Source: Fusibacter sp. A1 (lineage in GTDB: Bacteria > Bacillota > Clostridia > Peptostreptococcales > Acidaminobacteraceae). Taken from it: DNA of 64,000 bases. The position numbers and the translations under genes were made by a program. Of this stretch, positions 1-9,231 are shown in pieces (positions within the stretch are counted from its first letter, which is position 1; each line of letters begins with the position of its first letter). The DNA lies in the NCBI RefSeq assembly GCF_004125825.1, contig NZ_QQWI01000004.1, forward strand, positions 62,001 to 126,000, in the 5' to 3' direction. The notes beneath the pieces were generated by a model, which was not told where the DNA came from, did no database searches, and saw nothing but the letters and a program-made list of their open reading frames with translations.

Positions 1-1
1 C

Positions 2-733
2 CACCTTGTTTCCATCGATCTGCCCGGGCACGGAAAAAGCGAGGATCTCGATACAGACTATTCACCTGACTACCTCATGCCTTGGTTGTCTCAGGTGATA
101 GATACCATAACAAAACAGCCGTTCTACTTACTCGCGCACTCCTACGGTGCGAGTGTCGCACTACACTTCAGCGCGGCATATCCTGACAGGGTAAAAAAAT
201 CGATACTTCTAGATGGAGGATATCACGACCCGGAGTACGGCTACGCCTACTTCACCGGCTTATATGAAAAGGGGCAGTTGGATTACAAACCCTTCATGTG
301 TTTTGAGGATGAAAAGAACTATTACATAGATGATTTTGACGGGTACGTCTTCGATGATTTTGAAGGCGCAGTCCAGGCGGAGCTTGATAACCACACCAAT
401 CTGAATCCTTTAAAAAGAACCATGATTGAGGATCTGATTGTGGAAAGAAACGGAAAGTTCTGCTGGCACGCAAACGGAACCACCGCCGTTAAGGCGCTTA
501 ACTTCCAGTACAACTCGCAAAAGACACTTGCATTCGAGCGGATCATGGCAAAAACGAAGTTGATTTATGCGGACCAGCCAGCAGAATATTATCAGTCTCG
601 AATAGAACAGATTGCCATCTTCAAATCGAAGTTCGATGTGGACTGCGTGCTCTATGAGAACACAGGACATATGGTCCATTATGACCAGCCTGAAAGGTTG
701 AGTGATGATATCAGAGCATTTTTCTTGGTCTGA
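2..733 (+). CDS. alpha/beta hydrolase, 5' end cut by window edge
   Basis: The reading frame is open from the first bases of the window, so the true start lies upstream; about 243 residues are visible. The first visible stretch carries a DLPGHGKS-like oxyanion/turn motif. About residue 47 is the serine of the AHSYGAS nucleophile elbow (G-x-S-x-G type with A in the first position), and near the end lies a NTGHMVHYDQP motif with the expected catalytic histidine. This is the standard alpha/beta hydrolase triad layout. The substrate cannot be read from sequence; such proteins may be esterases, lipases or C-C hydrolases. It ends just before a strong hairpin terminator and converges with the polymer operon. 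The family call is secure, the function is not. Confidence 0.85.
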   Translation, partial: HLVSIDLPGHGKSEDLDTDYSPDYLMPWLSQVIDTITKQPFYLLAHSYGASVALHFSAAYPDRVKKSILLDGGYHDPEYGYAYFTGLYEKGQLDYKPFMCFEDEKNYYIDDFDGYVFDDFEGAVQAELDNHTNLNPLKRTMIEDLIVERNGKFCWHANGTTAVKALNFQYNSQKTLAFERIMAKTKLIYADQPAEYYQSRIEQIAIFKSKFDVDCVLYENTGHMVHYDQPERLSDDIRAFFLV

Positions 734-783
734 GTAGATAGGGTAATTATATCAATATAATTTATCTAATAATATCCAATTAA

Positions 784-813
784 AAAGAAGCGACCTCATC
801 CGGTCGCTTCTTT
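784..813. terminator. bidirectional intrinsic terminator
   Basis: An inverted repeat of about 11-12 bp (AAGAAGCGACC paired with GGTCGCTTCTT) with a six-base loop lies between convergent genes, with A-rich and T-rich flanks. It probably ends both the hydrolase transcript and the minus-strand polymer operon. Confidence 0.8.
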
Positions 814-824
814 CCAATTTCACT

Positions 825-1679
825 TTAATTCAAGATAAGCCATGTCTCTAGGTGATGCACCGCCACCTGTATGTCACAGTCAATGGTGACGCCTATTTTT
901 TTTAGTTCATATAGGACCAACATGACTTCGTTTTTTGAATATCCCGCAAATGATACGTTATCACCCTCTTGTGACGGCCGCGTCTCCACAGCAATAATCA
1001 GCGTGGTTCCAAACTTTCTTGCATAATGGACTTCTTCTTTAATCAGTGCGGTGATACTGTTGCTGCCGATGACTTTGTTGCGGTATGCCATTACAGTGAC
1101 TGTATCCACTTTGCCCATGATCCACTCAGCGAGATTCGTTTTTCCGTAGCCATTGTCAAGTTCTACTTTTTCATACCAAAAAGGAATGACGATATTAAGT
1201 TCAAGTCCATTCATTCGGCAAATACTATCTGCTTCCACGATGTGATTTTGAAACACCTCATAGTACTTAAGCATTTTCTTTTCTGACACCTTTAGGACAT
1301 AGGGTTCAATATCCAGGATGATACCGACAAAGTCACACACTTGGCGCTTTTTAAGATCCACAAGATGACTCATAAACGCATCGAAGGCGGTTTCATTGTC
1401 ATCAACCCATTTTGCACTCCCGCCAAGGGCATAGACTTTGAAGCCGTATGATTTGGCCAGATTGCATTTACTGATGAATCTTTCTTCATCGTCAGCCGAA
1501 TAATATAAGTAGATCGTATTGAATTCATCGCTTTTAAGTTTTTCAATCGAGTCGGAGGTCAGTTCTTCTAGATTCCACACAAACATGGACATGTCAGGTG
1601 AATCCGATATGTCAGAATCGCTTATAACAGGTGCTAGCGAGGTGTGCAAAACTAGTAAAATAGCGATTAAAAGATGCAT
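825..1679 (-). CDS. secreted TIM-barrel-like protein of unknown function (last gene of polymer operon)
   Basis: A protein of 284 residues with an N-terminal signal peptide or membrane anchor (hydrophobic residues 3-20, MHLLIAILLVLH). After it come alternating beta/alpha segments: TIYLYYS, FKVYALGG, FVGIILDIEPY, LNIVIPFW, TVTVMAYR and TLIIAVET. The spacing and the acidic ILDIEP motif at the end of a predicted strand resemble glycosidase TIM barrels (GH18-like DxE placement), but I see no exact family signature. An AAAGGAGGGCGC ribosome site precedes the ATG. It lies 10 bp after the glycosyltransferase and is the last gene of the operon. A role in trimming or processing the exported polymer is inference. 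Confidence 0.6.
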   Translation of the reverse strand: MHLLIAILLVLHTSLAPVISDSDISDSPDMSMFVWNLEELTSDSIEKLKSDEFNTIYLYYSADDEERFISKCNLAKSYGFKVYALGGSAKWVDDNETAFDAFMSHLVDLKKRQVCDFVGIILDIEPYVLKVSEKKMLKYYEVFQNHIVEADSICRMNGLELNIVIPFWYEKVELDNGYGKTNLAEWIMGKVDTVTVMAYRNKVIGSNSITALIKEEVHYARKFGTTLIIAVETRPSQEGDNVSFAGYSKNEVMLVLYELKKIGVTIDCDIQVAVHHLETWLILN

Positions 1680-1689
1680 GCGCCCTCCT

Positions 1690-3096
1690 TTATGACTTCA
1701 AATGCGATTTTCTTTCAATTCTCCCCCATGATTTAGAGTACTTCTTGTACCCCAACATGGCGATAAGTCGTTGAATTGTAGAAAACTGACGGTAGCCGAC
1801 GGCTTCGATGAGACTGAGTAGGATATAGGCCAATAAGCGTTTCAAGTTATACCTGTCTTCAAGCAGGTAGTAACTCAGTAGAATTGATGAAACTGATATG
1901 ACACTGCTGAACAATACGTAAACAAGTAAAAAGGTGGCAAAAAACTGAACGTTGATCAGTCCAAGTGAAAAGGACGTGATGATCATGATTAGACCGACCA
2001 GCTCAATCACACAGGATATTGTTTCATAGAAGAAGTAATAGACAAAAGAAAACATGCCGATCCAGCCAAACGTCGGATTTAAAAACATATAAAAATGCTG
2101 GAATATGCTCTGCATCAGTCCTATGTGCCATCGCTTTCTTTGTGTGGCAAGGTCCTTCCATTTCTCCGGAACCTGAGACCAACAGATCGCATCGGGCACA
2201 TAGCTTATTTTATATTCTTTTCTATTACGCCTGAAAAACGCATGGATATCAACAACCATCAACATGTCTTCGCCAATGCTCTGGCTTTTGTACCCGCCTA
2301 CACTCACCACAACATCTTTTCTAAACAGGCCGAACGCACCGGATATGATCAGGTTTCCGTTAAATTGATTAAACCATACGCGAGTTGTAATGAATATTCT
2401 TGCATATTCCACCATCTGCATCAGCACGGCGAAGTTTTTAGGTAAAAAAGTCTTCACCACTTCTCCGTCTTCTATGACGACCGAGTTGGCGATATTGATA
2501 TTTCCACCTACAGCGACCGTCCTTTCATCTTCCATGATGGGCATGCTGATTTTCTTCAGCGAATCTTTTTTAAGTAACATGCTATCCGCATCAAGCGCCA
2601 CCACATACGGGTATCTGGAGATATTCACTCCCATGTTGAGCGCATCCGCCTTACCGCCGTTTTCTTTTTTGACAAGTGTGACCATGACGCCATTAATGTT
2701 CCGTGTGTATATTTCATGATAAGGCTTCGTGCCAAGAAGTTTTCGTACAGGTCGCGCAGTCTGTTCCAGGTTAAAACTCTCAATCAGGTGGTCCACCGTA
2801 CCGTCTTTGGAACCATCATCGATGATCACTACTTCATATTCAGGATAATCAAGAGTGATAAGCGATAAGATGCAGTCAGCGATGGTGACTTCCTCATTAT
2901 AGGCTGGAACAAGTACGGAGATCGGTATGAAATTCTTCTCATTCCTTATATAGTAGTCATTGTCGTGTCGTTCCTGTTCTTTACGCTCAAAAAGATACGT
3001 TACTGCAAATAGCGTAGATACGAAAAAAGTAATTGCGTACCCGAAGATGTAGTACATGAACGCCCAGTTGAGAAAATCAAGTAATTTAATGAGCAT
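1690..3096 (-). CDS. processive family-2 glycosyltransferase, membrane-embedded
   Basis: I place the start at 3096, preceded by AGGAAAGGGGTGGAGT; this gives 468 residues and an 11-bp overlap with the HEAT-repeat gene. There is an N-terminal membrane segment (about 8-30), then a GT-A domain: VPAYNEE, EVVIIDDGSKDGT, ADALNMG, the metal-binding VALDADS, GAFGLFR, the acceptor/base motif IGEDM, and the QRKRWHIG motif (Q-x-x-R-W) of processive synthases. Three or four membrane spans follow (about 340-440). This layout matches the PgaC/IcaA, NodC and hyaluronan synthase group, which polymerise and export a beta-linked glycan from UDP-sugar. Which sugar is used cannot be told. No PgaB-type deacetylase is adjacent. 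Confidence 0.88.
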   Translation of the reverse strand: MLIKLLDFLNWAFMYYIFGYAITFFVSTLFAVTYLFERKEQERHDNDYYIRNEKNFIPISVLVPAYNEEVTIADCILSLITLDYPEYEVVIIDDGSKDGTVDHLIESFNLEQTARPVRKLLGTKPYHEIYTRNINGVMVTLVKKENGGKADALNMGVNISRYPYVVALDADSMLLKKDSLKKISMPIMEDERTVAVGGNINIANSVVIEDGEVVKTFLPKNFAVLMQMVEYARIFITTRVWFNQFNGNLIISGAFGLFRKDVVVSVGGYKSQSIGEDMLMVVDIHAFFRRNRKEYKISYVPDAICWSQVPEKWKDLATQRKRWHIGLMQSIFQHFYMFLNPTFGWIGMFSFVYYFFYETISCVIELVGLIMIITSFSLGLINVQFFATFLLVYVLFSSVISVSSILLSYYLLEDRYNLKRLLAYILLSLIEAVGYRQFSTIQRLIAMLGYKKYSKSWGRIERKSHLKS

Positions 3097-4246
3097 ACTC
3101 CACCCCTTTCCTGAGTATCTCCCCGATCGATTCCTTGAGATGTGAAGGTTCTTCTTGCAAATGACGGGCATATTCCAAGGCGTCGATCGCATAGGGGTCG
3201 TCAAGACTCTGCTTTATCAACTCAAAATCATGTTTCAATGTTTTTTGATGATGATCGATGTAATCAAGCACCGTGGTCGCCATATTGATCCTAACGTACC
3301 AGTTGTCATCGGACAAAACCGGTAGCAGTTGTTGAAGCTCCAACTCTTGTACATAGATTCTGAGCGTTTTTGAAGAGATTGCCCGAATTTCCCATATCTC
3401 GTGCTGCGTCGCTTTCAGCACATCTTCAATCGCTTCGTTGTAATGGATATTTCCAAAATATTTGAGAATCATGATATGCTCTTCTTTATCTGTAACTTCT
3501 TTCAACAGCTGACTTATCATCTTCGCAGGGCTTTTCTCGTTCTGATTGAGAAAGTAGTTGATCACAAGACGCCTAAATAAGCCTGTCAACTCCCTGATGT
3601 TCTCCACCAGTTTTTCAATTAAATCCTCTCTGTCTCCTTCAAAGGAATCCAGCACATCGGTTAGTACCTTTTGATTTAGATACCCTTTTTCCTTTGCTGT
3701 GATCACAAGTGCGCGCACAAGAAAATCCGCATCACCAATTTTTGAAAGCGCGGATAAGCTGTTGAATTTTAAGGCGATCGACTTTGAATGTACTCCTTCT
3801 ATCAGATATTCCACAACCTGTTCTGTCCGAAGTCGATATTCACCGACTAAAAAAACGTTTTGCACATGTTTGACAGAACGGTTCCTTCTTACAGTTTGGA
3901 TTTTGTGGTTCACATAGGATTCAAAACAACTCATATATGCGATCACATTCCCTCTGTTTTCTTTATTTGTCGCATAGTCGATCATCACATTTTGAAAAAC
4001 ACGCTCATAAGACTGTGATTTGTTTCTTTTATTAATCAGGTTGATGTGTTCTAGTGAAACAGTACCACCAGATTCCACAGCCGACAGCCCTTCCATAATT
4101 ATATTTTCATACCCTTTTGAAACAACACCCACTCGACGTAAAAAGCGTCTATTGACCGCATCCACGTACATTAAATACAGAAGGCTTGTGATTATGATGA
4201 TAATAAATGAAAAAAGCATCATATATATCAGTACGATTGAATTCAT
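3086..4246 (-). CDS. membrane-anchored HEAT-repeat protein
   Basis: A protein of 386 residues. An N-terminal transmembrane helix (about 4-27, rich in Ile/Leu) is followed by a cytoplasmic all-helical part with HEAT-like repeats, for example about 160-190 (ALKFNSLSALSKIGD) and about 285-330 (EIWEIRAISSKTLR, NWYVRINMATTVLDYI). HEAT arrays act as protein-protein scaffolds. Its start overlaps or touches the end of the glycosidase-like gene (TGATATG junction) and its end overlaps the GT2 gene, so the three are translationally coupled. The inferred role is an adaptor or regulator of the synthase, as HEAT proteins are often encoded beside GT2 synthases. Confidence 0.75.
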   Translation of the reverse strand: MNSIVLIYMMLFSFIIIIITSLLYLMYVDAVNRRFLRRVGVVSKGYENIIMEGLSAVESGGTVSLEHINLINKRNKSQSYERVFQNVMIDYATNKENRGNVIAYMSCFESYVNHKIQTVRRNRSVKHVQNVFLVGEYRLRTEQVVEYLIEGVHSKSIALKFNSLSALSKIGDADFLVRALVITAKEKGYLNQKVLTDVLDSFEGDREDLIEKLVENIRELTGLFRRLVINYFLNQNEKSPAKMISQLLKEVTDKEEHIMILKYFGNIHYNEAIEDVLKATQHEIWEIRAISSKTLRIYVQELELQQLLPVLSDDNWYVRINMATTVLDYIDHHQKTLKHDFELIKQSLDDPYAIDALEYARHLQEEPSHLKESIGEILRKGVEYAH

Positions 4247-4247
4247 A

Positions 4248-6332
4248 TCAGTTCTCCATAAAAAGATCTTTCATCAGTTGATAAGATTGCTTTTTTCTTG
4301 TTTCAAAACTCGGTTTGAACCATTCTTCCCAATCAAGCCTTACCGTTGGGAAAACAATTGTTTCATCCTCATCAACCCTACCGAAAGCAAGACCTACTCC
4401 ATCTATTTTCAGCGGTGTGATGGTATGGGTCTCATAGAAGTCACCTTGAATCAGTTGACTTGCCGGAGACATAAAATTTAGAAGCGCATACGGGATTCTG
4501 ACTTCAAGATGGTCTTTTGTCGAATACCAATCCGCTGCCGAATCGAACCGTTTGTCACTCGGATCCGAAATTCCACGGACAAAAGCTCCTGTCAATCTAA
4601 AATCGTTCAAATCGGTAACATGATCCATTTGACTGAGTGCGCTGCTGTCTGTAAACTGGTACATTTTAACGAAGAGCGGTTCAGCCTTCTCAAAGGGAAG
4701 CAAATCAGGTCTCACACGAATCTGTTGAGCCATTTTTCTAAAGCTGAAAGTGTCATAATAGGCATGCACATACATTTCCTGAACCCCTTCTTCAGAAAGT
4801 ACGAGCACAAAATCAACAGGCCGGTCAAAGGTGATGTCAAATTTCTCAAAATAGGTGTGACCTGATAAAGGAGTGATGTCGAATCCAATAACCGTCGACG
4901 TCGACGCGGACAACTCCTTCACAGGATCGATCATCAAATACAGATAGTCAACACCGGCATGAACATAATAGTCACCGCTCGATGCTGATAGGAAAGGTTT
5001 TTCATTTCCCCAGTCTTCGATGGACTCATCCGGATATTTAAGTGCTTCACTATCTGCCGTGAAGCCTATTAGACCATAACCTTGTCCAAATGTTTGAGGA
5101 TCATGCCAGTAAGGCGACTGGTCAGGAAGTTTAAGCTCCACCGTGTTCCAAGATGACTTAAACCAAGCGTCTTGCCAATCTCTTAGAAATTGACCTCCAA
5201 ATCCATTTTCAGTGATTTCATTATATTGAATCGCAGTTAGTTCCCCCTGTCGTTGTTCACTTATAGATGCTGTAGGTTCATGATCCGCATACTCTGCGCA
5301 GAACCTCCCGCTTGGAACCCCATAAGCAGAAATCACAACCGGAATGGTATGATACTCACTGACAAGTTTCAGTATCTGGTCACTCGGCAAATCAGTGTCT
5401 TGCGATCTGAACACATTGAATCCTTCATAGTCATAACTGGCAAAGGTCCCCGTATGAAGACGCTCAGTCACTCCGATGTGCTCCATATCCGCAGTCGCAT
5501 ACGACCTAATCCAGTCGTAGTGCTCTTTCACTTCGGTAGAATCATACAGTTTCTTATGTAGCATGCCAAGATGACCTGCAGTCGAATATAAGCTCTGTTG
5601 CAAGTACTTATTAAACTCGTAGTTTGCAGCAACGTCCATCATCTCAGCGATAAATGCTTCAAAAGGGGTGGACTGGCCCTTCGTAAAGAAATAATCACCT
5701 TGATAGGTGCTTGTATCAAAAATGAGATTTGATATGGCGATATCGTCAATGCCCCATTCGACACCCATCACATACCCTATCAAATACTCTGAAACATCGA
5801 CCGACTCGGTTTCAAATAAATAGATGCTCGACCAGAAAGTCTTGTTTCCATGAACTTTGTCGATCGTAGCTTTTATTTCCGTCCGATAGGCTTGTTTGAG
5901 ATGCTCTGCAAGCGGGATCTCACCGTCTTTAAGGGCTACCTCATCAAAGTAGATTCCCTGAATGAAATACAGCGGGGAATCGACAGAGTCATTGTACTGT
6001 TTAAGTGCCTGATAGAACCTACCTGGCATCTTTGCCTCGACTTTTATCGTGTTCAGTCCAAGTTCGGACATCATCTTGAACCACTCTACATAGGTTTCGA
6101 CCGCCACATCTTCCTCCCCAGGAAACGTACCAGGCTGAACCGGAGTCAAGTTGGTGCCATTGAGAGTGATTGCGGTCCATTTGTCATCTGTCCGTTTTAT
6201 AAAAACATGATTGACCACCGAAAAATTTTCCACTCGATTTTTTGCACTTGTCTGTTGAAGAAACATTAATCCGCCTGTGATCGCAATCAGTAGGCCAAGG
6301 GCCGTGAAGAAGATAAACCGTCTCATATTCAT
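4248..6332 (-). CDS. membrane-anchored glycosidase-like protein
   Basis: About 694 residues from the ATG at 6332, which has GGGTGGACC just upstream; a second in-frame ATG at 6326 and a GTG at 6344 are alternatives. One transmembrane segment (FIFFTALGLLIAITGGLMFL) leaves the rest outside. The extracytoplasmic part begins with LNGTNLTP, then LGLNTIKVEA and FIQGIYFDE, as in the early strands of GH2/GH5-type TIM barrels. Later come VISAYGVPSG, GFGGQFLRDWQDAWFKSSW and a beta-rich C-terminal half. I can see the fold type but not a named family. It overlaps the CotH gene by 4 bp. A role in hydrolysing or remodelling the polymer is inferred. Confidence 0.6.
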   Translation of the reverse strand: MNMRRFIFFTALGLLIAITGGLMFLQQTSAKNRVENFSVVNHVFIKRTDDKWTAITLNGTNLTPVQPGTFPGEEDVAVETYVEWFKMMSELGLNTIKVEAKMPGRFYQALKQYNDSVDSPLYFIQGIYFDEVALKDGEIPLAEHLKQAYRTEIKATIDKVHGNKTFWSSIYLFETESVDVSEYLIGYVMGVEWGIDDIAISNLIFDTSTYQGDYFFTKGQSTPFEAFIAEMMDVAANYEFNKYLQQSLYSTAGHLGMLHKKLYDSTEVKEHYDWIRSYATADMEHIGVTERLHTGTFASYDYEGFNVFRSQDTDLPSDQILKLVSEYHTIPVVISAYGVPSGRFCAEYADHEPTASISEQRQGELTAIQYNEITENGFGGQFLRDWQDAWFKSSWNTVELKLPDQSPYWHDPQTFGQGYGLIGFTADSEALKYPDESIEDWGNEKPFLSASSGDYYVHAGVDYLYLMIDPVKELSASTSTVIGFDITPLSGHTYFEKFDITFDRPVDFVLVLSEEGVQEMYVHAYYDTFSFRKMAQQIRVRPDLLPFEKAEPLFVKMYQFTDSSALSQMDHVTDLNDFRLTGAFVRGISDPSDKRFDSAADWYSTKDHLEVRIPYALLNFMSPASQLIQGDFYETHTITPLKIDGVGLAFGRVDEDETIVFPTVRLDWEEWFKPSFETRKKQSYQLMKDLFMEN

Positions 6333-7726
6333 TGGTCCACCCACTTTAAAAGACTATCGATGTTCTCGTCCATCCACTGACCCCTCTTTGTAATGAAGTT
6401 TTTAAGTCGTGACACCTCTGTCGGCAGATGATGTTCATCGAGAAGCATCTGATTCATATGATCGGCTAGGCGCATATCTTCGAGACCTAAGAAGCCGCGA
6501 TAAGCCACATTGACTTTACTCGCAGTATAGAGCGTCTGATCCCTTTCAATGAATGGGCTTAGCACAGACATCGCCTCATCTATCTTACTTTGAAGCACAT
6601 CATCGCTTAACTCCAACCTACGTAAATGCTTATACCTGTCGATTAGGATACCCACAAACTTCTTGTCATTCAAAAGTCTGTCGAACCATGCTCGCTGATG
6701 CATAAAAAAGCCTTTGTAATCATACATTTCAAAATTGAAATTGACATTGCCCATGGCGTTGTTAAAATCCCACACCGGACCTGCCATCAGTTTTCCACGT
6801 GCATCCTTGTAAAAGTAGGTGCTTTTGATGCCTGCATCCGTATTCATAAAGAACTCATTGATAATGACAAAGTCGACAAAAGAAAGCAGGTCCGCATACT
6901 CCTCATATCCCAGGCCCTCCACGTCATAATTGTCATGATACAGGTTCCGTTCAAAAAGACTGATCGTATCTTCCGTATAGTTTCTTTGAGCATCCGTTAG
7001 ATTCACTCGCGGATAAACCTGCAGCATCTCATTGGGATACAGATAGAGTTCTTTCCCATAGACTTTCAAGAGCGTGTCTCCAATCCGGTAAGTATCGCGT
7101 TTCACAATGAATGAAGTCTCTTCGTATCCTTGAAGCGACGCGCTGATCTTGACTTTGTGATTGTCGCGGCGTATCTTTTCTGTCCAAGCATAGAGTCCCC
7201 TATAGGATAACACTCCATTAATCTCATGGTGGAGTTCTGTAAACTGAAGTCTAGGAGCATAACCCATGATGTCGAACGCCACAGAATAGCCTAAATAGTT
7301 TCTGATCATCGTCTTGTCGATAAAGGGGCCATTTAAAACCCAGTCCTCACCGGATGGCATATCCATGATAGACCGGCTCACCTCAACGCCATCCTCACCG
7401 ATAAGCGAAAGTGAATACTGAGGTTTGCTAAATAGGTAGGAGCTTGAGCCTCTTTTTGAAGCCGTTATCCCATACTCTTTCTTTTCTTTACCATATTCTA
7501 TGCTCATCGTCCCTGCGACAGGCGTTCTGTCTGTCACCGCTTGAGGCAATCTGAATACTGTTTTGGACACGTCAAGAAGTGGTGGAAAAGGATATTGTTC
7601 CACATCCACCTCAGACTCCTGTATATCCAACAGATAATAAAGCCCCATCAATGAAATTGTCAACATGATGACAGCAACGACAGCCAGTGCCAACCTTTTT
7701 GTCTTCTTAACCAATCGTCTCACCAC
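6329..7726 (-). CDS. CotH-like kinase family protein, membrane-anchored
   Basis: Up to 465 residues. The first possible codon is GTG at 7726; a TTG at 7714 behind GGTGAG is an alternative. An N-terminal membrane helix (about 11-31) is followed by the CotH domain: KRGSSSYLFSKPQYSLSL near residue 90, a TMIRNYLGY segment, the FIINEFF-like VDFVIINEFFMNTD, and the hallmark GPVWDFNNAMGN. CotH proteins are atypical kinases first known from Bacillus spore coat, where they phosphorylate coat proteins; membrane-bound relatives sit in polysaccharide clusters with DUF4956 and VTC-domain genes. The gene overlaps the DUF4956 gene by 20 bp. The substrate is unknown; a surface protein or the glycan are options. 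Confidence 0.85.
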   Translation of the reverse strand: MVRRLVKKTKRLALAVVAVIMLTISLMGLYYLLDIQESEVDVEQYPFPPLLDVSKTVFRLPQAVTDRTPVAGTMSIEYGKEKKEYGITASKRGSSSYLFSKPQYSLSLIGEDGVEVSRSIMDMPSGEDWVLNGPFIDKTMIRNYLGYSVAFDIMGYAPRLQFTELHHEINGVLSYRGLYAWTEKIRRDNHKVKISASLQGYEETSFIVKRDTYRIGDTLLKVYGKELYLYPNEMLQVYPRVNLTDAQRNYTEDTISLFERNLYHDNYDVEGLGYEEYADLLSFVDFVIINEFFMNTDAGIKSTYFYKDARGKLMAGPVWDFNNAMGNVNFNFEMYDYKGFFMHQRAWFDRLLNDKKFVGILIDRYKHLRRLELSDDVLQSKIDEAMSVLSPFIERDQTLYTASKVNVAYRGFLGLEDMRLADHMNQMLLDEHHLPTEVSRLKNFITKRGQWMDENIDSLLKWVDQ

Positions 7727-8375
7727 TCTGTGCCAGAATATTTATGCTTCTCATTCCATGTAACTTATATAACCGATGTGCAAATCCTTTGTCATCACCG
7801 TTTTTCATTTTTACCTGATAAACAAGTTCTAGGCTTGTCTCAGTCGTATGTTTGGACTTCAATAAATACGTCTTAAAGGTTTTATTGACTTCTCCCATGA
7901 TATTTTCTTCTTCAGAACGATCACCCCTGATGACGACGATATAGATATCTTTTTTGAACTTAAGTCCGACACCTGCAAATAGGAGGACAACACTTATCGC
8001 AAGGGTTGTTCCAACTCCAAGGCTAAAATTACCTGTTCCGGCGCATAATCCGATGGCGATCGACCAGAAGATGTACGCGGCATCTCTTGGGTCCTTGATG
8101 GCTGTTCGAAATCTGACAATGGATAAGGCACCGACCATCCCAAGCGAAAGCGCGACACTCGAACCGATCACCATCATGACGGCAGTAGTGACCATGCCGA
8201 TCATAATCAGCGATGTATTGAATTTTCGATTATAGGTGACGCTTGAAAATGACAACCTATAGGTCACATACAGTATTAAGCCTAGTACAAGTGCGACTGA
8301 CAGTCTTTGCAACATCACAAGCATCGTGACATCGCTGCTTGCGCCCTCTAAAAGTTTATATAATGTTTCTCTCAT
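7707..8375 (-). CDS. DUF4956 integral membrane protein
   Basis: A protein of 222 residues with about four transmembrane helices in its first 145 residues and a soluble C-terminal domain. The block GMVGALSIVRFRTAIKDP followed by AAYIFWSIAIGLCAG is the DUF4956 signature (conserved RFR and DP). Family members are regularly found next to VTC-type polymerases and CotH proteins, as here; their biochemical role is not established. The gene starts 14 bp after the polymerase gene and overlaps the CotH gene, so it is part of the same transcript. A link between the cytoplasmic polymerase and the outer-face proteins is inference. Confidence 0.88.
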   Translation of the reverse strand: MRETLYKLLEGASSDVTMLVMLQRLSVALVLGLILYVTYRLSFSSVTYNRKFNTSLIMIGMVTTAVMMVIGSSVALSLGMVGALSIVRFRTAIKDPRDAAYIFWSIAIGLCAGTGNFSLGVGTTLAISVVLLFAGVGLKFKKDIYIVVIRGDRSEEENIMGEVNKTFKTYLLKSKHTTETSLELVYQVKMKNGDDKGFAHRLYKLHGMRSINILAQSGETIG

Positions 8376-8389
8376 GATTTCTCCTCAGC

Positions 8390-9082
8390 CTATAGCATAT
8401 TATTTTCTTCATAAAACCATCGTGAATTGCTGTATTTGCTTACTGCTCTGCTTGCTTCTTCTATTCCGCTTAATTGCCTGCTAATCCAGCGTGGCAGTCC
8501 ACCGGAAGACTTAATCTCAAGAATTGCGAAATAATTATCTTGTACGGGAATCAACTGATCACCGTCTGAGAACAGGTCAAGATCAAACTCAGAAGATCTG
8601 AGTTCTGAATCGAGTGTTACTCTCGTATCATTCGCAAGGGACGTATAGGCTTTTCTTAAATAATCGATGAGCACCACCGGTTTGTAGCCGCCTGCCACAA
8701 GCAAGTGCCGAATTTCACCGGCAAGTTCATCTTCATAATTGTCTAAGCAATCATAATCGCAGGCTTGTAGTTTCATCGCATCTTCCATGCTAATCCACAA
8801 GCTGTCCTTTCTTTGAAAAGCACCCATTTTTCTTTTAATCTCGAGTTTGACCTTCTTTTTATCACCATAAACTCTTAGGCGAATTTTTTTTCTGACCTCA
8901 ACTCCGTTTACTTTTTCAAAATAGTCATTATCATTGATGCTATCGAAGTAAAGCGACCTTATGTAATACCCATAATCCCCATTATTTATATCAGGCTCCA
9001 GCATTCTCGGTAAGAGACTGCATAAATTTCCGTATTCAGTCACATTTAACCGATATTTAGTTTCTTTTCTATCAACTCGCAT
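8390..9082 (-). CDS. VTC-domain polyphosphate polymerase family protein
   Basis: A protein of 230 residues from the ATG at 9082, chosen because GAGGGGGGG lies 5 bp upstream. It has the tunnel-domain motifs of the VTC family: ETKYRL at the N-terminus, IRSLYFDS, RKKIRLRVYG, KLEIKRK, QRKDSLWIS, VLIDYLRKAY, RVTLDSELR and FAILEIKSSG. The alternating basic Lys/Arg residues and terminal Glu/Lys pair are those that bind triphosphate and metal. The yeast Vtc4 family makes polyphosphate from ATP; in bacteria the product is less well tested. It is the first gene of the seven-gene polymer operon. No SPX domain is present. Confidence 0.88.
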   Translation of the reverse strand: MRVDRKETKYRLNVTEYGNLCSLLPRMLEPDINNGDYGYYIRSLYFDSINDNDYFEKVNGVEVRKKIRLRVYGDKKKVKLEIKRKMGAFQRKDSLWISMEDAMKLQACDYDCLDNYEDELAGEIRHLLVAGGYKPVVLIDYLRKAYTSLANDTRVTLDSELRSSEFDLDLFSDGDQLIPVQDNYFAILEIKSSGGLPRWISRQLSGIEEASRAVSKYSNSRWFYEENNML

Positions 9083-9101
9083 GTTTTTCCCCCCCTCTAC
9101 A

Positions 9102-9107
9102 ATTATA
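9102..9107 (-). promoter_or_regulatory. candidate -10 box for the polymer operon
   Basis: A perfect TATAAT (minus strand) lies 19 bp before the VTC-gene start, in the only gap upstream of the operon. No good -35 hexamer is visible at 16-18 bp, and the leader would be only about 13 nt. Treat as tentative. Confidence 0.35.
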
Positions 9108-9198
9108 CACATTTTTTAAGCAATTATCGCCGGTTATCCTGCTTTAAGTCATTTCATTTTTTTAGTCTATGCGACCACTTACCGCAAAACGTACACAT

Positions 9199-9230
9199 GA
9201 AAAAATCCATGTCTTCCGACATGGACTTTT
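9199..9230 (-). terminator. intrinsic terminator of the purine operon
   Basis: The hairpin TCCATGTC / GACATGGA with a TTCC-type loop is followed on the minus strand by a run of T. It lies directly after the purD stop codon and separates the purine genes from the polymer operon. Confidence 0.85.
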
Positions 9231-9231
9231 C

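Noticed and set aside
4020..4865. Plus-strand open frames of 118-153 codons opposite the HEAT and glycosidase-like genes
   Set aside because: They lie opposite clear genes, lack ribosome sites and resemble no protein family.
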